A stretch of DNA of 64,000 bases. It comes from Agrobacterium tumefaciens (GTDB taxonomy: Bacteria; Pseudomonadota; Alphaproteobacteria; Rhizobiales; Rhizobiaceae). Below, piece after piece: positions 28,707 to 38,788 of this stretch. The DNA is taken from NCBI RefSeq assembly GCF_009649785.1, contig NZ_WJOK01000005.1, forward strand, positions 62,001-126,000, given 5' to 3'. The position numbers and the translations under genes are program-made. Position 1 is the stretch's first letter, and the number at the start of each line of letters is the position of its first letter. The notes under the pieces were generated by a model that saw nothing but the letters and a program-made list of their open reading frames with translations, made no database searches and was not told the DNA's origin.

Positions 28707-29669
28707 ATGGCGTTAAAAGTAACTTTCGGTAATGGCGGCGCGGCATCGGTTTCGTCGCTCACCAGCCTGATCGATCAGGAAGCATATAAGCTCCTCACGG
28801 AATCCACAGCACAGGTCAAAAACGGCTCTACGCTCGATTCAGGCGCTGTCAGCGTTGGCGCTGTGGCGGTTGCCGGTACCGGTGCTGGTGGCACTGTCGA
28901 TGTCGGCTACGACCCCAACGCAAACGGCTTCACATTTGACGTATCCTCGGCATGGAATTCGGTGAAGAACGCTCTCGCCCAGTCTGACACCTCTGAAAAC
29001 CTTAAGTTCAAGGATTTCGTACAGGTAGACGTTCACCTCGGCGGCACCGGTTCGTCCACCGTTGAAGTTCTCAATGCCAAGCGCGGTAACATCACGACCG
29101 GCGCAGGCAACGACACGGTTACCGTATCTGTCGTTTCGAACGAAAAGACCTGGGTCAACAATTTCAACATCGACACCGGCGCAGGCAACGACACGATCAC
29201 CGTCAAGGCCGGCGCTGCCTTCAATGACACGTCGGCTGCGGGCACGGGCGGTCTTGCCGCCAATACCGGCGCTGTGAATGGTGGTGCTGGTATCACCGAC
29301 GGCAGCTACACCTCCGTCAAGATCGATGCCGGTGCGGGTAACGACTCTATCGACCTGAGCGGTGTAAAGCTCGCTTCGTCGCTGGTCACCGGTGGCAAGG
29401 GCATCGACCACATCATCGCAAGCGGTGGCGCCGATACCTTCGTCTTCAATCTGGGTGACATGGCGAAGAGCTTTGCCACAGATACCATCGAAGGCTTCAA
29501 CGCCTCCATGGACAAGCTCAAGCTGGTCGGTACAGTGATCGATAACTGGGCGGTTTCGACCTATGATAACGATACCGTCCTTAGCTACAACGTTACTGGC
29601 GAGCACAAGGGTGAGAAGATCATTCTCTCCGGCGTTCACCTGACCGGCAGCGATTGGTTTACGGCGTAA
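28707..29669 (+). CDS. RTX-like calcium-binding protein, putative T1SS cargo
   Basis: A 320-residue acidic, Gly/Thr/Asp-rich protein with no signal peptide. Calcium-binding nonapeptide half-repeats of the form GAGNDxxxV occur at TGAGNDTVTV, TGAGNDTITV and AGAGNDSIDL. Degenerate copies GGKGIDHII and GGADTFVF follow. They are spaced tens of residues apart rather than in tandem. The C-terminal segment (DTIEGFNASMDKLKL to GSDWFTA) resembles RTX secretion ends. Its place beside the exporter and adaptor makes it the likely cargo. No catalytic domain is recognisable, so its role outside the cell (adhesion, matrix, surface coat) is unknown. Confidence 0.8.
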   Translation: MALKVTFGNGGAASVSSLTSLIDQEAYKLLTESTAQVKNGSTLDSGAVSVGAVAVAGTGAGGTVDVGYDPNANGFTFDVSSAWNSVKNALAQSDTSENLKFKDFVQVDVHLGGTGSSTVEVLNAKRGNITTGAGNDTVTVSVVSNEKTWVNNFNIDTGAGNDTITVKAGAAFNDTSAAGTGGLAANTGAVNGGAGITDGSYTSVKIDAGAGNDSIDLSGVKLASSLVTGGKGIDHIIASGGADTFVFNLGDMAKSFATDTIEGFNASMDKLKLVGTVIDNWAVSTYDNDTVLSYNVTGEHKGEKIILSGVHLTGSDWFTA

Positions 29670-29709
29670 TTTCTCTCGAAGAGAATTTCATCGGTTACCG
29701 TTTAAATGG

Positions 29710-29745
29710 ATCATGGCCCGGACATATCCGGGCCATGATTTTTTA
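29710..29745 (+). terminator. Rho-independent terminator after the RTX-like gene
   Basis: A perfect 13-bp stem (29710-29722 with 29727-29739) with loop CATA is followed by a T-run to 29744. Confidence 0.92.
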
Positions 29746-29792
29746 CATATGCGGCGGTTCGGAAATTATGCCGGCTGCCGCAATCTTGCAGA

Positions 29793-31070
29793 TCAGGCGG
29801 CCTCGGCCTGATTGCCCATTTTTCGCGCCGCGATGATGACGAGCACACCTGCCAGCGCCAGGCAGAAGGCAAGGAAGAACATCGGCGCAATGGTGCTGCC
29901 GGTCTGGTCCTTGATCCAGGGCACCACGTTCTGCGCCACGAAACCACCGAGATTGCCGACGGAATTGATGGCGGCGATGCCGGCAGCAGCACCGGCTCCC
30001 TTGAGGAAGCGGCCGGGCAGGCTCCAGAACACCGGCTGGCCGGCAAAAATGCCCGCAGCGGCGATGCAAAGGAAGGCGAACTGCAATACCGGATCGCTGA
30101 GCAGCGCCGACATCAGCAGGCAAAACGCGCCGACGAAGGCAGGGCCGACGATATAAGGCGTTTTGTTTTTTGCCTTGTCAGCCGCCAGGGGCACGACGAA
30201 GAGAGCGACGGCCACGATCACCCAGGGGATGATATTGATGAAGCCGTTGGCGGTGTTGGAAACGCCGAAGCTCTTTACGATCGTCGGCAGCCAGTAGCTG
30301 AGACCATAGGCCGCCAGCGGAAAGCCGACATAGCAGAGCGCCATGAACAGCACGCGCGGATTGATCAGCGCCTTGAAGCCGTCCTCCGCATGCTCTTCCA
30401 TGCCCTTGTTTTCTTCGGCCAGGCGGTTCTTCAACCAGTCCTTCTCGGCCTGCGTCAGGAACTTCGCCTTTTCCGGCGTATCGTCCAGATAGAAGAAGGT
30501 AACGATACCGGCGATCACGGCGGGAATACCCGTCGCCAGGAACACCCATTCCCAGCCAGCATAACCGAGGAAACCATCGAGATCGAGCAGCATGCCGCCA
30601 AGCGGTGCGCCGATGGCATTGGCAAGCGCACTGAAGATCATGAACAGGCCGATCATGCGGCCGCGATAATCGCGCGGGAACCACAGCGTCATCAGGAACA
30701 GCACGCCCGGGAAGAAACCGGCCTCGCAAAGCCCGAGCAGGAAGCGCAGGATGTAGAACATCGTCGCATTCTGCGTGTAGGCAAGCGCGATGGTGACGGC
30801 ACCCCAGGACACCAGAATGCGGGCGAACCATTTGCTGGCGCCGAAACGGTTGAGGAAAAGGTTGCTCGGAACCTCAAAGAGGAAATAGCCGATGAAGAAC
30901 AGCGAAGCGCCAAGTCCGTAGGCATATTCGCTGAGGCTCAGCGCATCGACCATCTGCAGCTTGGCATAGCTGACATTCTGCCGGTCGATATAGGCGATGA
31001 GATAGAGAAGGCCAAGAAACGGCATCAGCCGCCAGGTGATCTTCGAGATTAGGGATTTTTCCGATACCAT
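29793..31070 (-). CDS. MFS transporter, anion:cation symporter (ACS) family
   Basis: A 425-residue, 12-helix major facilitator. The N-terminal YLIAYIDRQNVSYAKLQMV and the loop-2/3 region FNRFGASKWFARILVSWG match the ACS branch, which imports organic acids such as tartrate, phthalate or hexuronates. The substrate is not predictable here. I chose the ATG at 31070 (MVSEKSLISK) because GGGAGGGAAAAGCAC precedes it. The gene stands alone, with a 429-bp control region shared with leuC. It has no adjacent catabolic genes. Confidence 0.9.
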   Translation of the reverse strand: MVSEKSLISKITWRLMPFLGLLYLIAYIDRQNVSYAKLQMVDALSLSEYAYGLGASLFFIGYFLFEVPSNLFLNRFGASKWFARILVSWGAVTIALAYTQNATMFYILRFLLGLCEAGFFPGVLFLMTLWFPRDYRGRMIGLFMIFSALANAIGAPLGGMLLDLDGFLGYAGWEWVFLATGIPAVIAGIVTFFYLDDTPEKAKFLTQAEKDWLKNRLAEENKGMEEHAEDGFKALINPRVLFMALCYVGFPLAAYGLSYWLPTIVKSFGVSNTANGFINIIPWVIVAVALFVVPLAADKAKNKTPYIVGPAFVGAFCLLMSALLSDPVLQFAFLCIAAAGIFAGQPVFWSLPGRFLKGAGAAAGIAAINSVGNLGGFVAQNVVPWIKDQTGSTIAPMFFLAFCLALAGVLVIIAARKMGNQAEAA

Positions 31071-31499
31071 GTGCTTTTCCCTCCCTTCGATTGCTCGTCG
31101 AAATGCAAATGATAAGGGGACCCATCTATATGTGCGCCGCAAGATACGCAAGTTGCATTGCATCATAACCAATGCCGAAAAGGCTGCGAAACCGGCATTT
31201 TAAATGCCCTGAGTGCATGATGCGGCGCACATCAAAGCCGCCGGGTCACCGTTTTACGGTCTGCGCGCATTCATATTGCCGCGAAACCGGCAATCTGCTA
31301 TGAAGACCGCCATGGGATCTAAATTCGGATGTCTCGCGCAGAATGTTTATGTGCTGCAGGACCACAAGCGTCTGCCGGCACGGTTTTTTGCGCGCATTTC
31401 CGGGGCGCTCAACAGCCGACTTAGGCTCGCCTGACAGCACCCGCTGTCCACCGCCTTACTGAACCCTGATTTTACCTTTCCATGACAAGGCATAGAGCC
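31071..31499. promoter_or_regulatory. 429-bp MFS/leuC divergent region with repeated motifs
   Basis: A perfect 12-bp inverted repeat, ATGTGCGCCGCA (31130-31141) and TGCGGCGCACAT (31221-31232), lies just upstream of the MFS gene. Each half is itself a rough palindrome, as expected of paired operators. Two further stems share a GCGAAACCGGCA core: AATGCCG/CGGCATT (31172-31178 with 31193-31199), and TTGCCG/CGGCAA near 31276-31293. A small hairpin GACAGC/GCTGTC (31433-31438 with 31443-31448) lies 50 bases before leuC. No clear promoter boxes or leader peptide for leuC were recognised. Confidence 0.45.
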
Positions 31500-32909
31500 A
31501 TGAGCGCACCCCGCACCTTATACGACAAGATCTGGGACGACCACGTCGTCAATCGTGACCCGGACGGAACCTGTCTTCTCTATATCGACCGTCACCTGGT
31601 CCATGAGGTGACGAGCCCGCAGGCCTTTGAAGGCCTGCGCATCGCCGGCCGTCCGGTTCATTCGCCCACCCGCACGCTTGCCGTCGTCGATCATAACGTG
31701 CCAACCACAGCCGACCGGCTGGAAGGCATCAAGAACGAGGAAAGCCGTATCCAGGTGGAAGCGCTTGCGCAGAATGCCAAGGATTTCGGTGTCGAATATT
31801 ATTCCGAGCGCGACAAGCGTCAGGGCATCGTCCACATCGTTGGCCCGGAACAGGGCTTCACCCTGCCGGGCATGACGATTGTTTGCGGCGACAGCCACAC
31901 CTCCACCCATGGTGCTTTCGGCGCGCTGGCGCACGGCATCGGCACGTCGGAAGTGGAGCATGTGCTGGCGACCCAGACGCTGATCCAGAAAAAGGCCAAG
32001 AACATGCTGGTGCGTGTCGATGGCAAGGTTCCGGAAGGCGTCACCGCCAAGGACATCATCCTCGCCATTATCGGTGAGATCGGCACAGCGGGCGGCACCG
32101 GCCATGTGATTGAATATGCCGGTGAGGCGATCCGCTCGCTCTCCATGGAAGGCCGCATGACGGTTTGCAACATGACCATCGAGGGCGGCGCCCGTGCAGG
32201 TCTGATCGCGCCTGATGAGACCACCTTCGACTACATCAAGGACAAGCCGCGCGCGCCAAAGGGCGAGACGTTGGAACAGGCCATCGCCTACTGGAAAACG
32301 CTGAAATCCGATGAAGGCGCCCATTACGACAAGATCGTGGTGCTGGACGCCGCCAATCTGCCGCCGATCGTCTCCTGGGGCTCATCGCCTGAGGACGTGA
32401 CGTCCGTCGAGGGCATCGTTCCCAATCCGGATGATATCGAGGAAGAAAACAAGCGTACTTCCAAGTGGCGTGCGCTGGATTATATGGGCTTGAAACCCGG
32501 CACGCGCATCACCGATATCGCCATCGACCGCGTTTTCATCGGCTCCTGCACCAATGGCCGTATCGAGGATTTGCGCGCAGCGGCAAAGATCGTCGACGGC
32601 CGCAAGGTCGCGCCCACCGTCTCGGCCATGATCGTGCCCGGCTCCGGTCTCGTGAAGGAGCAGGCGGAAAAGGAAGGTCTGGACAAGATTTTCCTCGAAG
32701 CCGGTTTCGAATGGCGCGAACCGGGCTGCTCCATGTGCCTTGCCATGAATGACGACCGCCTCAAGCCTGGCGAACGTTGCGCCTCCACCTCGAACCGCAA
32801 CTTCGAGGGCCGCCAGGGCTATAAGAGCCGCACCCACCTCGTCTCCCCCGCCATGGCAGCGGCGGCGGCCATCGCCGGTCATTTCGTCGATGTGCGCGAG
32901 TGGCGGTAA
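31500..32909 (+). CDS. leuC: 3-isopropylmalate dehydratase large subunit
   Basis: A 469-residue aconitase-family enzyme of leucine synthesis. With LeuD it isomerises 2- to 3-isopropylmalate. Cluster ligands appear in [14 protein letters not shown] and in CSMCLAMN. The start [17 protein letters not shown] is typical of the family, and the ATG at 31500 gives the expected length. leuD and leuB are not adjacent, as in many rhizobia. Confidence 0.97.
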   Translation: MSAPRTLYDKIWDDHVVNRDPDGTCLLYIDRHLVHEVTSPQAFEGLRIAGRPVHSPTRTLAVVDHNVPTTADRLEGIKNEESRIQVEALAQNAKDFGVEYYSERDKRQGIVHIVGPEQGFTLPGMTIVCGDSHTSTHGAFGALAHGIGTSEVEHVLATQTLIQKKAKNMLVRVDGKVPEGVTAKDIILAIIGEIGTAGGTGHVIEYAGEAIRSLSMEGRMTVCNMTIEGGARAGLIAPDETTFDYIKDKPRAPKGETLEQAIAYWKTLKSDEGAHYDKIVVLDAANLPPIVSWGSSPEDVTSVEGIVPNPDDIEEENKRTSKWRALDYMGLKPGTRITDIAIDRVFIGSCTNGRIEDLRAAAKIVDGRKVAPTVSAMIVPGSGLVKEQAEKEGLDKIFLEAGFEWREPGCSMCLAMNDDRLKPGERCASTSNRNFEGRQGYKSRTHLVSPAMAAAAAIAGHFVDVREWR

Positions 32910-32930
32910 TTATCGATAACGTCTGAAACG

Positions 32931-32961
32931 AAAAACCCCGGATCACAATCCGGGGTTTTTT
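32931..32961 (+). terminator. Rho-independent terminator after leuC
   Basis: Arms AAAAACCCCGGAT (32931-32943) and ATCCGGGGTTTTT (32948-32960) pair around CACA, ending in a T-run. The A-rich side makes it bidirectional, so it can also end the convergent M48 gene. Confidence 0.92.
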
Positions 32962-32970
32962 GTTAGCATC

Positions 32971-34497
32971 TCATTCCGCAATGATCTTCACCCGCTGGCC
33001 GGGCTGAAGCGTGGCGGTGGCGCTCATCGCATTCATCATGCGGAACATGTCGAGCTTGCGGTCGGTCCCCATCATACGTGCGGCAATCGTTGCCACGGTT
33101 TCACCGGGCTTGACCGTCACCACGCGCACGCGCAGAGGTTTTAACGATGCGATCTCCTGCGGCGTCATCTTGCGGAAACTCGTTCGCAACACGTTGGCGA
33201 TGGAATCGAGCTGCGTGTTCCCCTTCGGCACGGCCGTCAGGAAGCGGAATATCTGCTGACCGACACGGATGACGGTAACGTCAAAGTCCCATTTGTCCGC
33301 CGTCGCACGGGCTGTCGCAGCCTCCAGACCGTTGATCTGCGTTTCCTTCACGGTTTCCGGCATTAGGCCGGCAACCCAGCCGCTGGTCAAGTAATTGGCA
33401 AGAGTGGTCTGTTTCGGATCGGCCACGCCGTCGAAACGGATCGCCACATCGCCCGGACCCGTCGCAAGAACGGCCTCGACCTTGTTGTCGATGACAAAAC
33501 CTTCCGGCACATCGAAACGGATACCGAGCGTTCCGTGCAGGAAGGTCTGGCCTCGGACATAACCCTCCTGCGGGCTGTCGCCGTAAAGCAGGCCATCTAT
33601 GCCATCCAGAAACCAGTCGCGACCACGATCCCCGACCTGACCGTCCTGACCGAAGGCGCGGGCATGCCGGCGTGCAAGCTCGATGCGCTGCGGCGTGTTG
33701 GGGTGGCTGGAAAGAAAGTCGAGGCTCTGGTCATTTTCGGGATCAGCCGAGGAGAAACGCGCATAGGCTGCCATGGAATCCAGAAACCGCGGCGATGCGA
33801 AGGGGTCGTAGCCGGCCTCACCCAACATGCGCACACCAATCACGTCTGCCTGCAATTCCTGCTGGCGCGAAAAAGCCGCAAGCCGCAGCTTGCCGCGCGC
33901 AAGCGCCTGCTTGCCGGCGAGATCGCTCGACAGAACCTCGGCGACCACACGGCTTGCAATCACCTCCGCCTCTTCCCGGCGCTGGCGCTCGATGCCGTGG
34001 TTTGCGGTAACGTGGCCCATCTCATGCGAAAGCACGGCGGCCACTTCCGATGCATCGTTGGCGAGTGCCAGAAGCCCGCGCGTCACGTAAAGATACCCCC
34101 CCGGCAGCGCAAAAGCGTTGATAGCAGGCGAGTTGAGGATGGTGATGCGATAGGATTGCTGCGGATTTTCCGAAACAGCCGTCAGCGCGCCGGCAATACG
34201 GGCGACAAGCCGCTCCGTCTTGGCATCACGATATTCGCCACCATAACTCGCCACAATACGCGGATGTTCGCGCGCGCCCATCTGCGCACGGGGATCATTC
34301 TTCTGCACCTCTTCCACGGTCTGCGGATTGTCCGAAGGCCGCAAGGTGGACTGGTAGGCCGGGCTGAAGAGAGACTGACACGATGACAGGAATACGGCAG
34401 ACGCCGTCAGCACGGAACACACGGCAGCCATCCTGCCCGAACGGCGAAGGCCTGAACGGGAGAAAAGCCTCCACTGCGCAGTCATGCTATTTCTCAT
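32971..34497 (-). CDS. M48 family metallopeptidase lipoprotein with LysM-like C-terminus
   Basis: A 508-residue predicted periplasmic zinc protease. The N-terminus has a lipoprotein signal with lipobox-like LSSC near residue 40. The M48 active site is VLSHEMGHVTANHG (HExxH). A further conserved stretch is QQELQADVIGVRMLGEAGYDP, supplying the third ligand. The C-terminal 50 residues (VTVKPGETVATIAARMMG) look like a LysM peptidoglycan-binding repeat. It resembles BepA/YggG-type envelope quality-control proteases. I used the ATG at 34497 with AGAGGCAGG upstream; the ATG at 34485 is possible. Confidence 0.9.
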   Translation of the reverse strand: MRNSMTAQWRLFSRSGLRRSGRMAAVCSVLTASAVFLSSCQSLFSPAYQSTLRPSDNPQTVEEVQKNDPRAQMGAREHPRIVASYGGEYRDAKTERLVARIAGALTAVSENPQQSYRITILNSPAINAFALPGGYLYVTRGLLALANDASEVAAVLSHEMGHVTANHGIERQRREEAEVIASRVVAEVLSSDLAGKQALARGKLRLAAFSRQQELQADVIGVRMLGEAGYDPFASPRFLDSMAAYARFSSADPENDQSLDFLSSHPNTPQRIELARRHARAFGQDGQVGDRGRDWFLDGIDGLLYGDSPQEGYVRGQTFLHGTLGIRFDVPEGFVIDNKVEAVLATGPGDVAIRFDGVADPKQTTLANYLTSGWVAGLMPETVKETQINGLEAATARATADKWDFDVTVIRVGQQIFRFLTAVPKGNTQLDSIANVLRTSFRKMTPQEIASLKPLRVRVVTVKPGETVATIAARMMGTDRKLDMFRMMNAMSATATLQPGQRVKIIAE

Positions 34498-34738
34498 TCT
34501 CTATGCCTGCCTCTAACGTTCCTGATCATCCGTTAATTGCAGACCAGAATAACAGATTCGCCCCAACGAGCCATGAATGTCGAAACGGTAAAAACGATCC
34601 ATCAAGTCCGGAATATTCCTGAAGAACGCAATAATTCTCGTCTTTTCTCGGGCAACGACTTGAAACTGGCAAGTGCAAATTAAGGCCATTGAAGTTATCT
34701 AAAGCGATTGCCAGCGGCACGCGTCGAAAATAAGGCGA

Positions 34739-35455
34739 TCAGCCGTTCAGAAAACTGTCGACCGCCTTCACATTTTGTGTGGCGAAGAAATCTGTGGTCG
34801 AGCCCGCATAGACAACGCGGCCACGATCAAGAAAAACCACCCGCTGCGCCAGCTTTTTTATGTCGTCTGGATGGTGCGTAACAATAATCGCCGTATTTTT
34901 TGTTTCGGCATGCAAGTCGAGAAGCAGGGAGGTCATGCCCGCCCGCAGCCCCGGATCTAGGGCCGCGAAAGGCTCGTCCAGCAGCATGACCGGTTTTTTC
35001 CGGACCAGCGCACGCGCCAGCGCCGCCCTTTGCCTTTCCCCGCCGGAAAGCGTGCCCGGCAAACGTTTGTCAAAACCCGCAAGACCAACGCGTGTGAGCG
35101 CCACGTCGATCCTCTGCCTGTCTTCCTCCCCCAGCTTCAGCCCGGGGCTGATGCCGAGCGCGACATTGGTGAAGATATCGAGATGGGCGAAAAGATTATT
35201 ATCCTGGAAGATCAAGGAGACCGGTCGCTCGGAAGGATCGAGCGCCTTCATGTCCCGCCCGCCGATCAGGACGCGCCCGGAATCGGGCAATTCAAAACCG
35301 GCGATGAGATTGAGGAGCGTCGACTTGCCAGAACCGGAGGCACCGACAACGGCGGTCATCTGGCCTTGCGGGAATGCACAATCGAGATCGAAATCCTGCG
35401 TTCCGAGCCGCAGCCTGACCTTGTCCAGCCCCACGGCAAATTCGTCACCCGTCAT
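34739..35455 (-). CDS. thiQ: Thiamine ABC transporter ATP-binding protein ThiQ
   Basis: A 238-residue ATPase energising thiamine import. Walker A is [16 protein letters not shown], the signature [15 protein letters not shown] and Walker [14 protein letters not shown]. It overlaps the thiP stop by four bases (ATGA). The assignment to thiamine rests on its place after thiB and thiP behind a TPP riboswitch. Confidence 0.93.
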   Translation of the reverse strand: MTGDEFAVGLDKVRLRLGTQDFDLDCAFPQGQMTAVVGASGSGKSTLLNLIAGFELPDSGRVLIGGRDMKALDPSERPVSLIFQDNNLFAHLDIFTNVALGISPGLKLGEEDRQRIDVALTRVGLAGFDKRLPGTLSGGERQRAALARALVRKKPVMLLDEPFAALDPGLRAGMTSLLLDLHAETKNTAIIVTHHPDDIKKLAQRVVFLDRGRVVYAGSTTDFFATQNVKAVDSFLNG

Positions 35456-37077
35456 ATGCTCGCCCTTGCTGATTGGGATTGCCGTGAAACGCCGCCCGCG
35501 GCAAGCAGCAGGCAGACGACGCCAAGGATGAACGCGTATCCGGCGGCATCATTGGTGCGGTAGCTGCCCATATTGCTATAGACCAGCCATGGCAACGTGA
35601 CGAAATTTTCCGACCCGAACAGCGCAACCGCCCCGAGATCACCGAGCGACAGGGCCATGGCAAAGGAAAACGCCATCAGCAGTGGCCGCCGCAATACCGG
35701 CAGATCGGCGAACCGCAGCCGCGTCAATCCCTGAAGCCCAAGGCTGGCGGAGAGCCGGGACGTGCGTAAAAAATGGCTGGTGAAGGCTGGCTCCAGCACC
35801 CGCATGGCAAGCGGCAACGCCATCAGCATGTTGATGAGCGCCACGAGAACGGGAGCATAAAAACTGACATCTCCAAAGGGCCGCAGCAACAGGAACCACC
35901 CGCTTCCCAGCACGACGGGCGGCACCAGCAGCACCAGCGATGACCCCGCCCCGAGCGTGGCGGACAAAAGGCGCAAGGGTTGAGCCGCGCGCCGTTTGGA
36001 ACCCACGGCCTGTCGCGCACCGATGATCGCAAAGCAGCAGAGCACGACGAGAGTTGCGGAGAGCGCAGCGATTGCAAGGCTGGTCGCCGCCGCACGCAGG
36101 AAGATCGGCGCGGACAAAAGACGCGGCAGATCGGCCCCCAAACCCGAGACGGTTATGGCAACAAGCGGCAGGCCGACCAGCAGAACCGCAAAAATGATTG
36201 CCGCTCCGTCCCACAGGCGCGCGCCAACACGCTTGCCGTCGAAACGGCGAACAGGGCGGCCAAGCGAGGCAATTTCCGCCTCGGGCAATGGCAAAAAGGC
36301 AAGAAGGCCGAGCAGAACTGCTGTGATTGCAATCTGCAAAACCGAAAGCGCGATTGCCCGTTGCGGATCGAAATCAAACCGCAGCGCCTGATAGATTGCG
36401 ACCTCAAGTGTCGTTGCCGCCGGTCCACCGCCCAGCAGAAGCACTAGCGTGAAGCTGGTGGCGCACAGCATGAAGACAAGCCCGGCAATACCGGGAACAA
36501 GCCGCGAGACGGCCGGCCACTCGATGAAGCGGAAAACCGAAACCGGCCCCATGCCAAGACTTGCCGCCATCCGCCAATATTCGCCCGGAATCCGCTCCAG
36601 CCCGGCCAGCATCAGCCGCACCGCAAGCGGCAGATTGAAAAACACATGGGCGACGAGAATGCCGGAGAGGCCGTAAATACTGAAGGGCTGCTCCGCACCG
36701 GCAAAAACAAGGGCAGTATTCAAAACACCCTGCCTGCCCCAGATCGTGATGATGCCGAAGGCGCCGACGATGACCGGCAGCCCCATCGGCACAGCCATCA
36801 ACCTGATAATCCAAATCCGCCCCGGAAAATCCTGTCTGCGGGAGAGCGCAAGCGCCACCGGCAGGCCGAGAACAATGGAAAGAACAGTGGACAACGTTGC
36901 CTGATAGAGCGTGAAGCGCAGGATGCGCAGCGTGTAGGCATCCACGATTCCGGCGGCGGATGTGCCGGCATCGAAAGACAGGAGTGCTGAGACAGCAAGC
37001 GCCATGAACAGGAAAACGGCGGCAAACGCCGCCGTTCCGCCAATGATCGACCATCTGTAGTCGCGACGCAGCATCAT
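35452..37077 (-). CDS. thiP: Thiamine ABC transporter permease ThiP
   Basis: A 541-residue permease made of two fused binding-protein-dependent transport domains, with about twelve helices. The EAA-like loops are near [18 protein letters not shown] in the first half and [19 protein letters not shown] in the second. Fused double permeases of this size are typical of ThiP. It begins 19 bases after thiB and overlaps thiQ. Confidence 0.93.
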   Translation of the reverse strand: MMLRRDYRWSIIGGTAAFAAVFLFMALAVSALLSFDAGTSAAGIVDAYTLRILRFTLYQATLSTVLSIVLGLPVALALSRRQDFPGRIWIIRLMAVPMGLPVIVGAFGIITIWGRQGVLNTALVFAGAEQPFSIYGLSGILVAHVFFNLPLAVRLMLAGLERIPGEYWRMAASLGMGPVSVFRFIEWPAVSRLVPGIAGLVFMLCATSFTLVLLLGGGPAATTLEVAIYQALRFDFDPQRAIALSVLQIAITAVLLGLLAFLPLPEAEIASLGRPVRRFDGKRVGARLWDGAAIIFAVLLVGLPLVAITVSGLGADLPRLLSAPIFLRAAATSLAIAALSATLVVLCCFAIIGARQAVGSKRRAAQPLRLLSATLGAGSSLVLLVPPVVLGSGWFLLLRPFGDVSFYAPVLVALINMLMALPLAMRVLEPAFTSHFLRTSRLSASLGLQGLTRLRFADLPVLRRPLLMAFSFAMALSLGDLGAVALFGSENFVTLPWLVYSNMGSYRTNDAAGYAFILGVVCLLLAAGGVSRQSQSARASI

Positions 37078-37096
37078 GCGCGGGCGTGCCTCTTGC

Positions 37097-38110
37097 TCAG
37101 TTCATGCTCATGGCCGCAAGCCATTCATCGATCCAGGCCTTGCGGTTCTTCGCCACCTCTTCCGGGTCCATCAGGAAGGTCTTCTGCGGTACGACGAGTT
37201 TGGAAAATGCCTCGGGCAGGGGCGTGGACGTTGCCGCGACCGGCATCATCCAGTTGTTTTCCGGAATGGCATCCTGAAATCCTGATGTGAGCGTGAAAGC
37301 GAGGAACTGCTTCGCCAGTTCCTTGTGCGGCGCGTTTTTGAGAAGGCCGGAAACCTCGATCTGAATGTAGTGCCCCTCGGAAAAACCCGCGGCCTGATAG
37401 CGATCCGTCTTTTCCGAGACCATGTGATAGGCAGGCGACGTGGTGTAGGAGAGCACCATCGGCACCTCACCCTTGGTGAAAAGGCCATAGGATTCCGACC
37501 AGCCCGGCGTGACGGTGAGAATGCGCTTCCGGAGCTTCGCCCAGGCTTCCGGTGCCTTGTCGCCGTAAACGGACTTCACCCAGAGCAGCAGGCCAAGCCC
37601 CGGCGTGGAGGTGCGCGGGTCCTGAATGGCGATTTTCTGTGAAGGATCGCCGTCCACCAGATCCTTCAGGCTCGTCGGCGGATTTTTTATCGTCTGCGTG
37701 TCATAGACAACGGCGAAATGACCGTAGTCGTAAGGGACGAAAACGTCGTCCTTGTAACCGCCCGGCACCTTGGCCGCCGATGCATCGATACCGCTGATAT
37801 CGAAGAGGCCGGTCTGTTTCGCTTCCGCGACCAGATTGGTGTCGAGACCAACAACGACATCCGCCTTCGACGCCGCCCCTTCAAGCTTCAGGCGGTTGAG
37901 CAGCGCCACGCCATCCGCCACACCGACGAAATTGACCGTGCAATTGCACACTTTCTCGAAGGCCTCTTTCACCTTGGGGCCGGGACCCCATTCGGAAACG
38001 AAGCTTTCATAGGTGTAGACAGTCAGTTCCTGTCTGTCCTGAGCAGTGGCAAGACCGGGCAGAAACAACGAAACGGCAACGAGGGAATTCAGGAAAAGAC
38101 GACGGCGCAC
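37097..38110 (-). CDS. thiB: Thiamine-binding periplasmic protein ThiB
   Basis: A 337-residue periplasmic binding protein with a signal peptide ([16 protein letters not shown], cleavage after TAQ). ThiB features include [19 protein letters not shown] and [18 protein letters not shown]. It delivers thiamine, and probably its phosphates, to ThiPQ. The start codon is GTG, preceded by GAGGAG. It is the first gene of thiBPQ and lies about 50 bases after a TPP riboswitch, which should turn the operon off when thiamine diphosphate is plentiful. Confidence 0.95.
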   Translation of the reverse strand: MRRRLFLNSLVAVSLFLPGLATAQDRQELTVYTYESFVSEWGPGPKVKEAFEKVCNCTVNFVGVADGVALLNRLKLEGAASKADVVVGLDTNLVAEAKQTGLFDISGIDASAAKVPGGYKDDVFVPYDYGHFAVVYDTQTIKNPPTSLKDLVDGDPSQKIAIQDPRTSTPGLGLLLWVKSVYGDKAPEAWAKLRKRILTVTPGWSESYGLFTKGEVPMVLSYTTSPAYHMVSEKTDRYQAAGFSEGHYIQIEVSGLLKNAPHKELAKQFLAFTLTSGFQDAIPENNWMMPVAATSTPLPEAFSKLVVPQKTFLMDPEEVAKNRKAWIDEWLAAMSMN

Positions 38111-38159
38111 GGGTATCTCCTCAAAAAACGAAAAGGGAAATAGCCGCTTGCCTTAAGCC

Positions 38160-38255
38160 GTCTAATCCCTCCGCCGGTATGAACCGGATCAGGTTCTTCG
38201 GGTTGGCAAGCCTCTCAGCCTTTTGCACGCAAGCACAAAAGACACCCCGTTAGAT
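38160..38255 (-). promoter_or_regulatory. TPP (THI-box) riboswitch controlling thiBPQ
   Basis: Read on the minus strand the element has the canonical pieces in order: ACGGGGTG, GGCTGAGAGG, AACCTGATCCGG, a TACCGG turn and GGAGGGA. The outer helix is TCTAA with TTAGA at its two ends. The 50 bases between it and the GTG of thiB contain the ribosome site GAGGAG and a short T-rich run. Control is probably at translation start, because no strong terminator hairpin is seen. Confidence 0.95.
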
Positions 38256-38304
38256 CAAGATGATGATGTAGTCCCGCTGTCTCTGATTGGCAAGATGGCT
38301 GCCG

Positions 38305-38697
38305 TCAGGCCTGCTGCACCATGTGCACCAGTTCCCAGACATGGCCGTCGGGATCCTGAAAACTACCGGCATACATGAAACCGTGATCCTGAACCGGTTT
38401 CCAGGTGTTGCCACCGGAGGCAAGCGCCGTTTCGATCATCCGGTCGATTTCCTCACGGCTTCCCGCTGTGAGACAGGTCAGGACCTCGGTGCTGCGTGTG
38501 GCGTCGGCGATATCGCCATTGATGAAATCGCGAAAACGCTCCTCCTGAAGAAGCATCACGAAGATGTTCTCCTCAACGATCATGCAGAGCGTGCGGTCAT
38601 CCGAATATTCCGGATTGAAGGTGAAACCGAGAGCCGTGAAGAAGCTTCTCGATGTCTCGATATTCTTGACCGGCAGATTGACGAAGATCATGCGCAT
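38305..38697 (-). CDS. VOC (glyoxalase/bleomycin resistance) family protein
   Basis: A 130-residue single-domain vicinal oxygen chelate protein. It starts MRMIFVNLPVKNIETS and ends with the usual GSFQDPDGHVWELVHM, which carries a metal-binding Glu. Such proteins form dimers and include dioxygenases, lactoylglutathione lyase relatives and antibiotic-binding proteins; the reaction here is unknown. The ATG at 38697 follows GGAGGAGTTCAG. It is transcribed alone between the ABC-F gene and the TPP riboswitch. Confidence 0.88.
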   Translation of the reverse strand: MRMIFVNLPVKNIETSRSFFTALGFTFNPEYSDDRTLCMIVEENIFVMLLQEERFRDFINGDIADATRSTEVLTCLTAGSREEIDRMIETALASGGNTWKPVQDHGFMYAGSFQDPDGHVWELVHMVQQA

Positions 38698-38788
38698 TTT
38701 CTGAACTCCTCCGAACCCGCACAGGAAACGGCAATTCCGCCTCCCTGTCAAAGGTGGATGAGACCTCAGTCAAGAAATCGCGACCAAG

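Noticed and set aside
28707-29669. RTX-like cargo considered as a protease or toxin
   Set aside because: No zinc-protease HExxH, lipase or pore-forming segment is present. Only the calcium-repeat and secretion features can be supported.
31213-31434. A 73-codon frame (or 44 codons from an inner ATG) upstream of leuC, considered as a leader peptide
   Set aside because: No ribosome site, few leucine codons in a row, and no terminator/antiterminator pair next to it.
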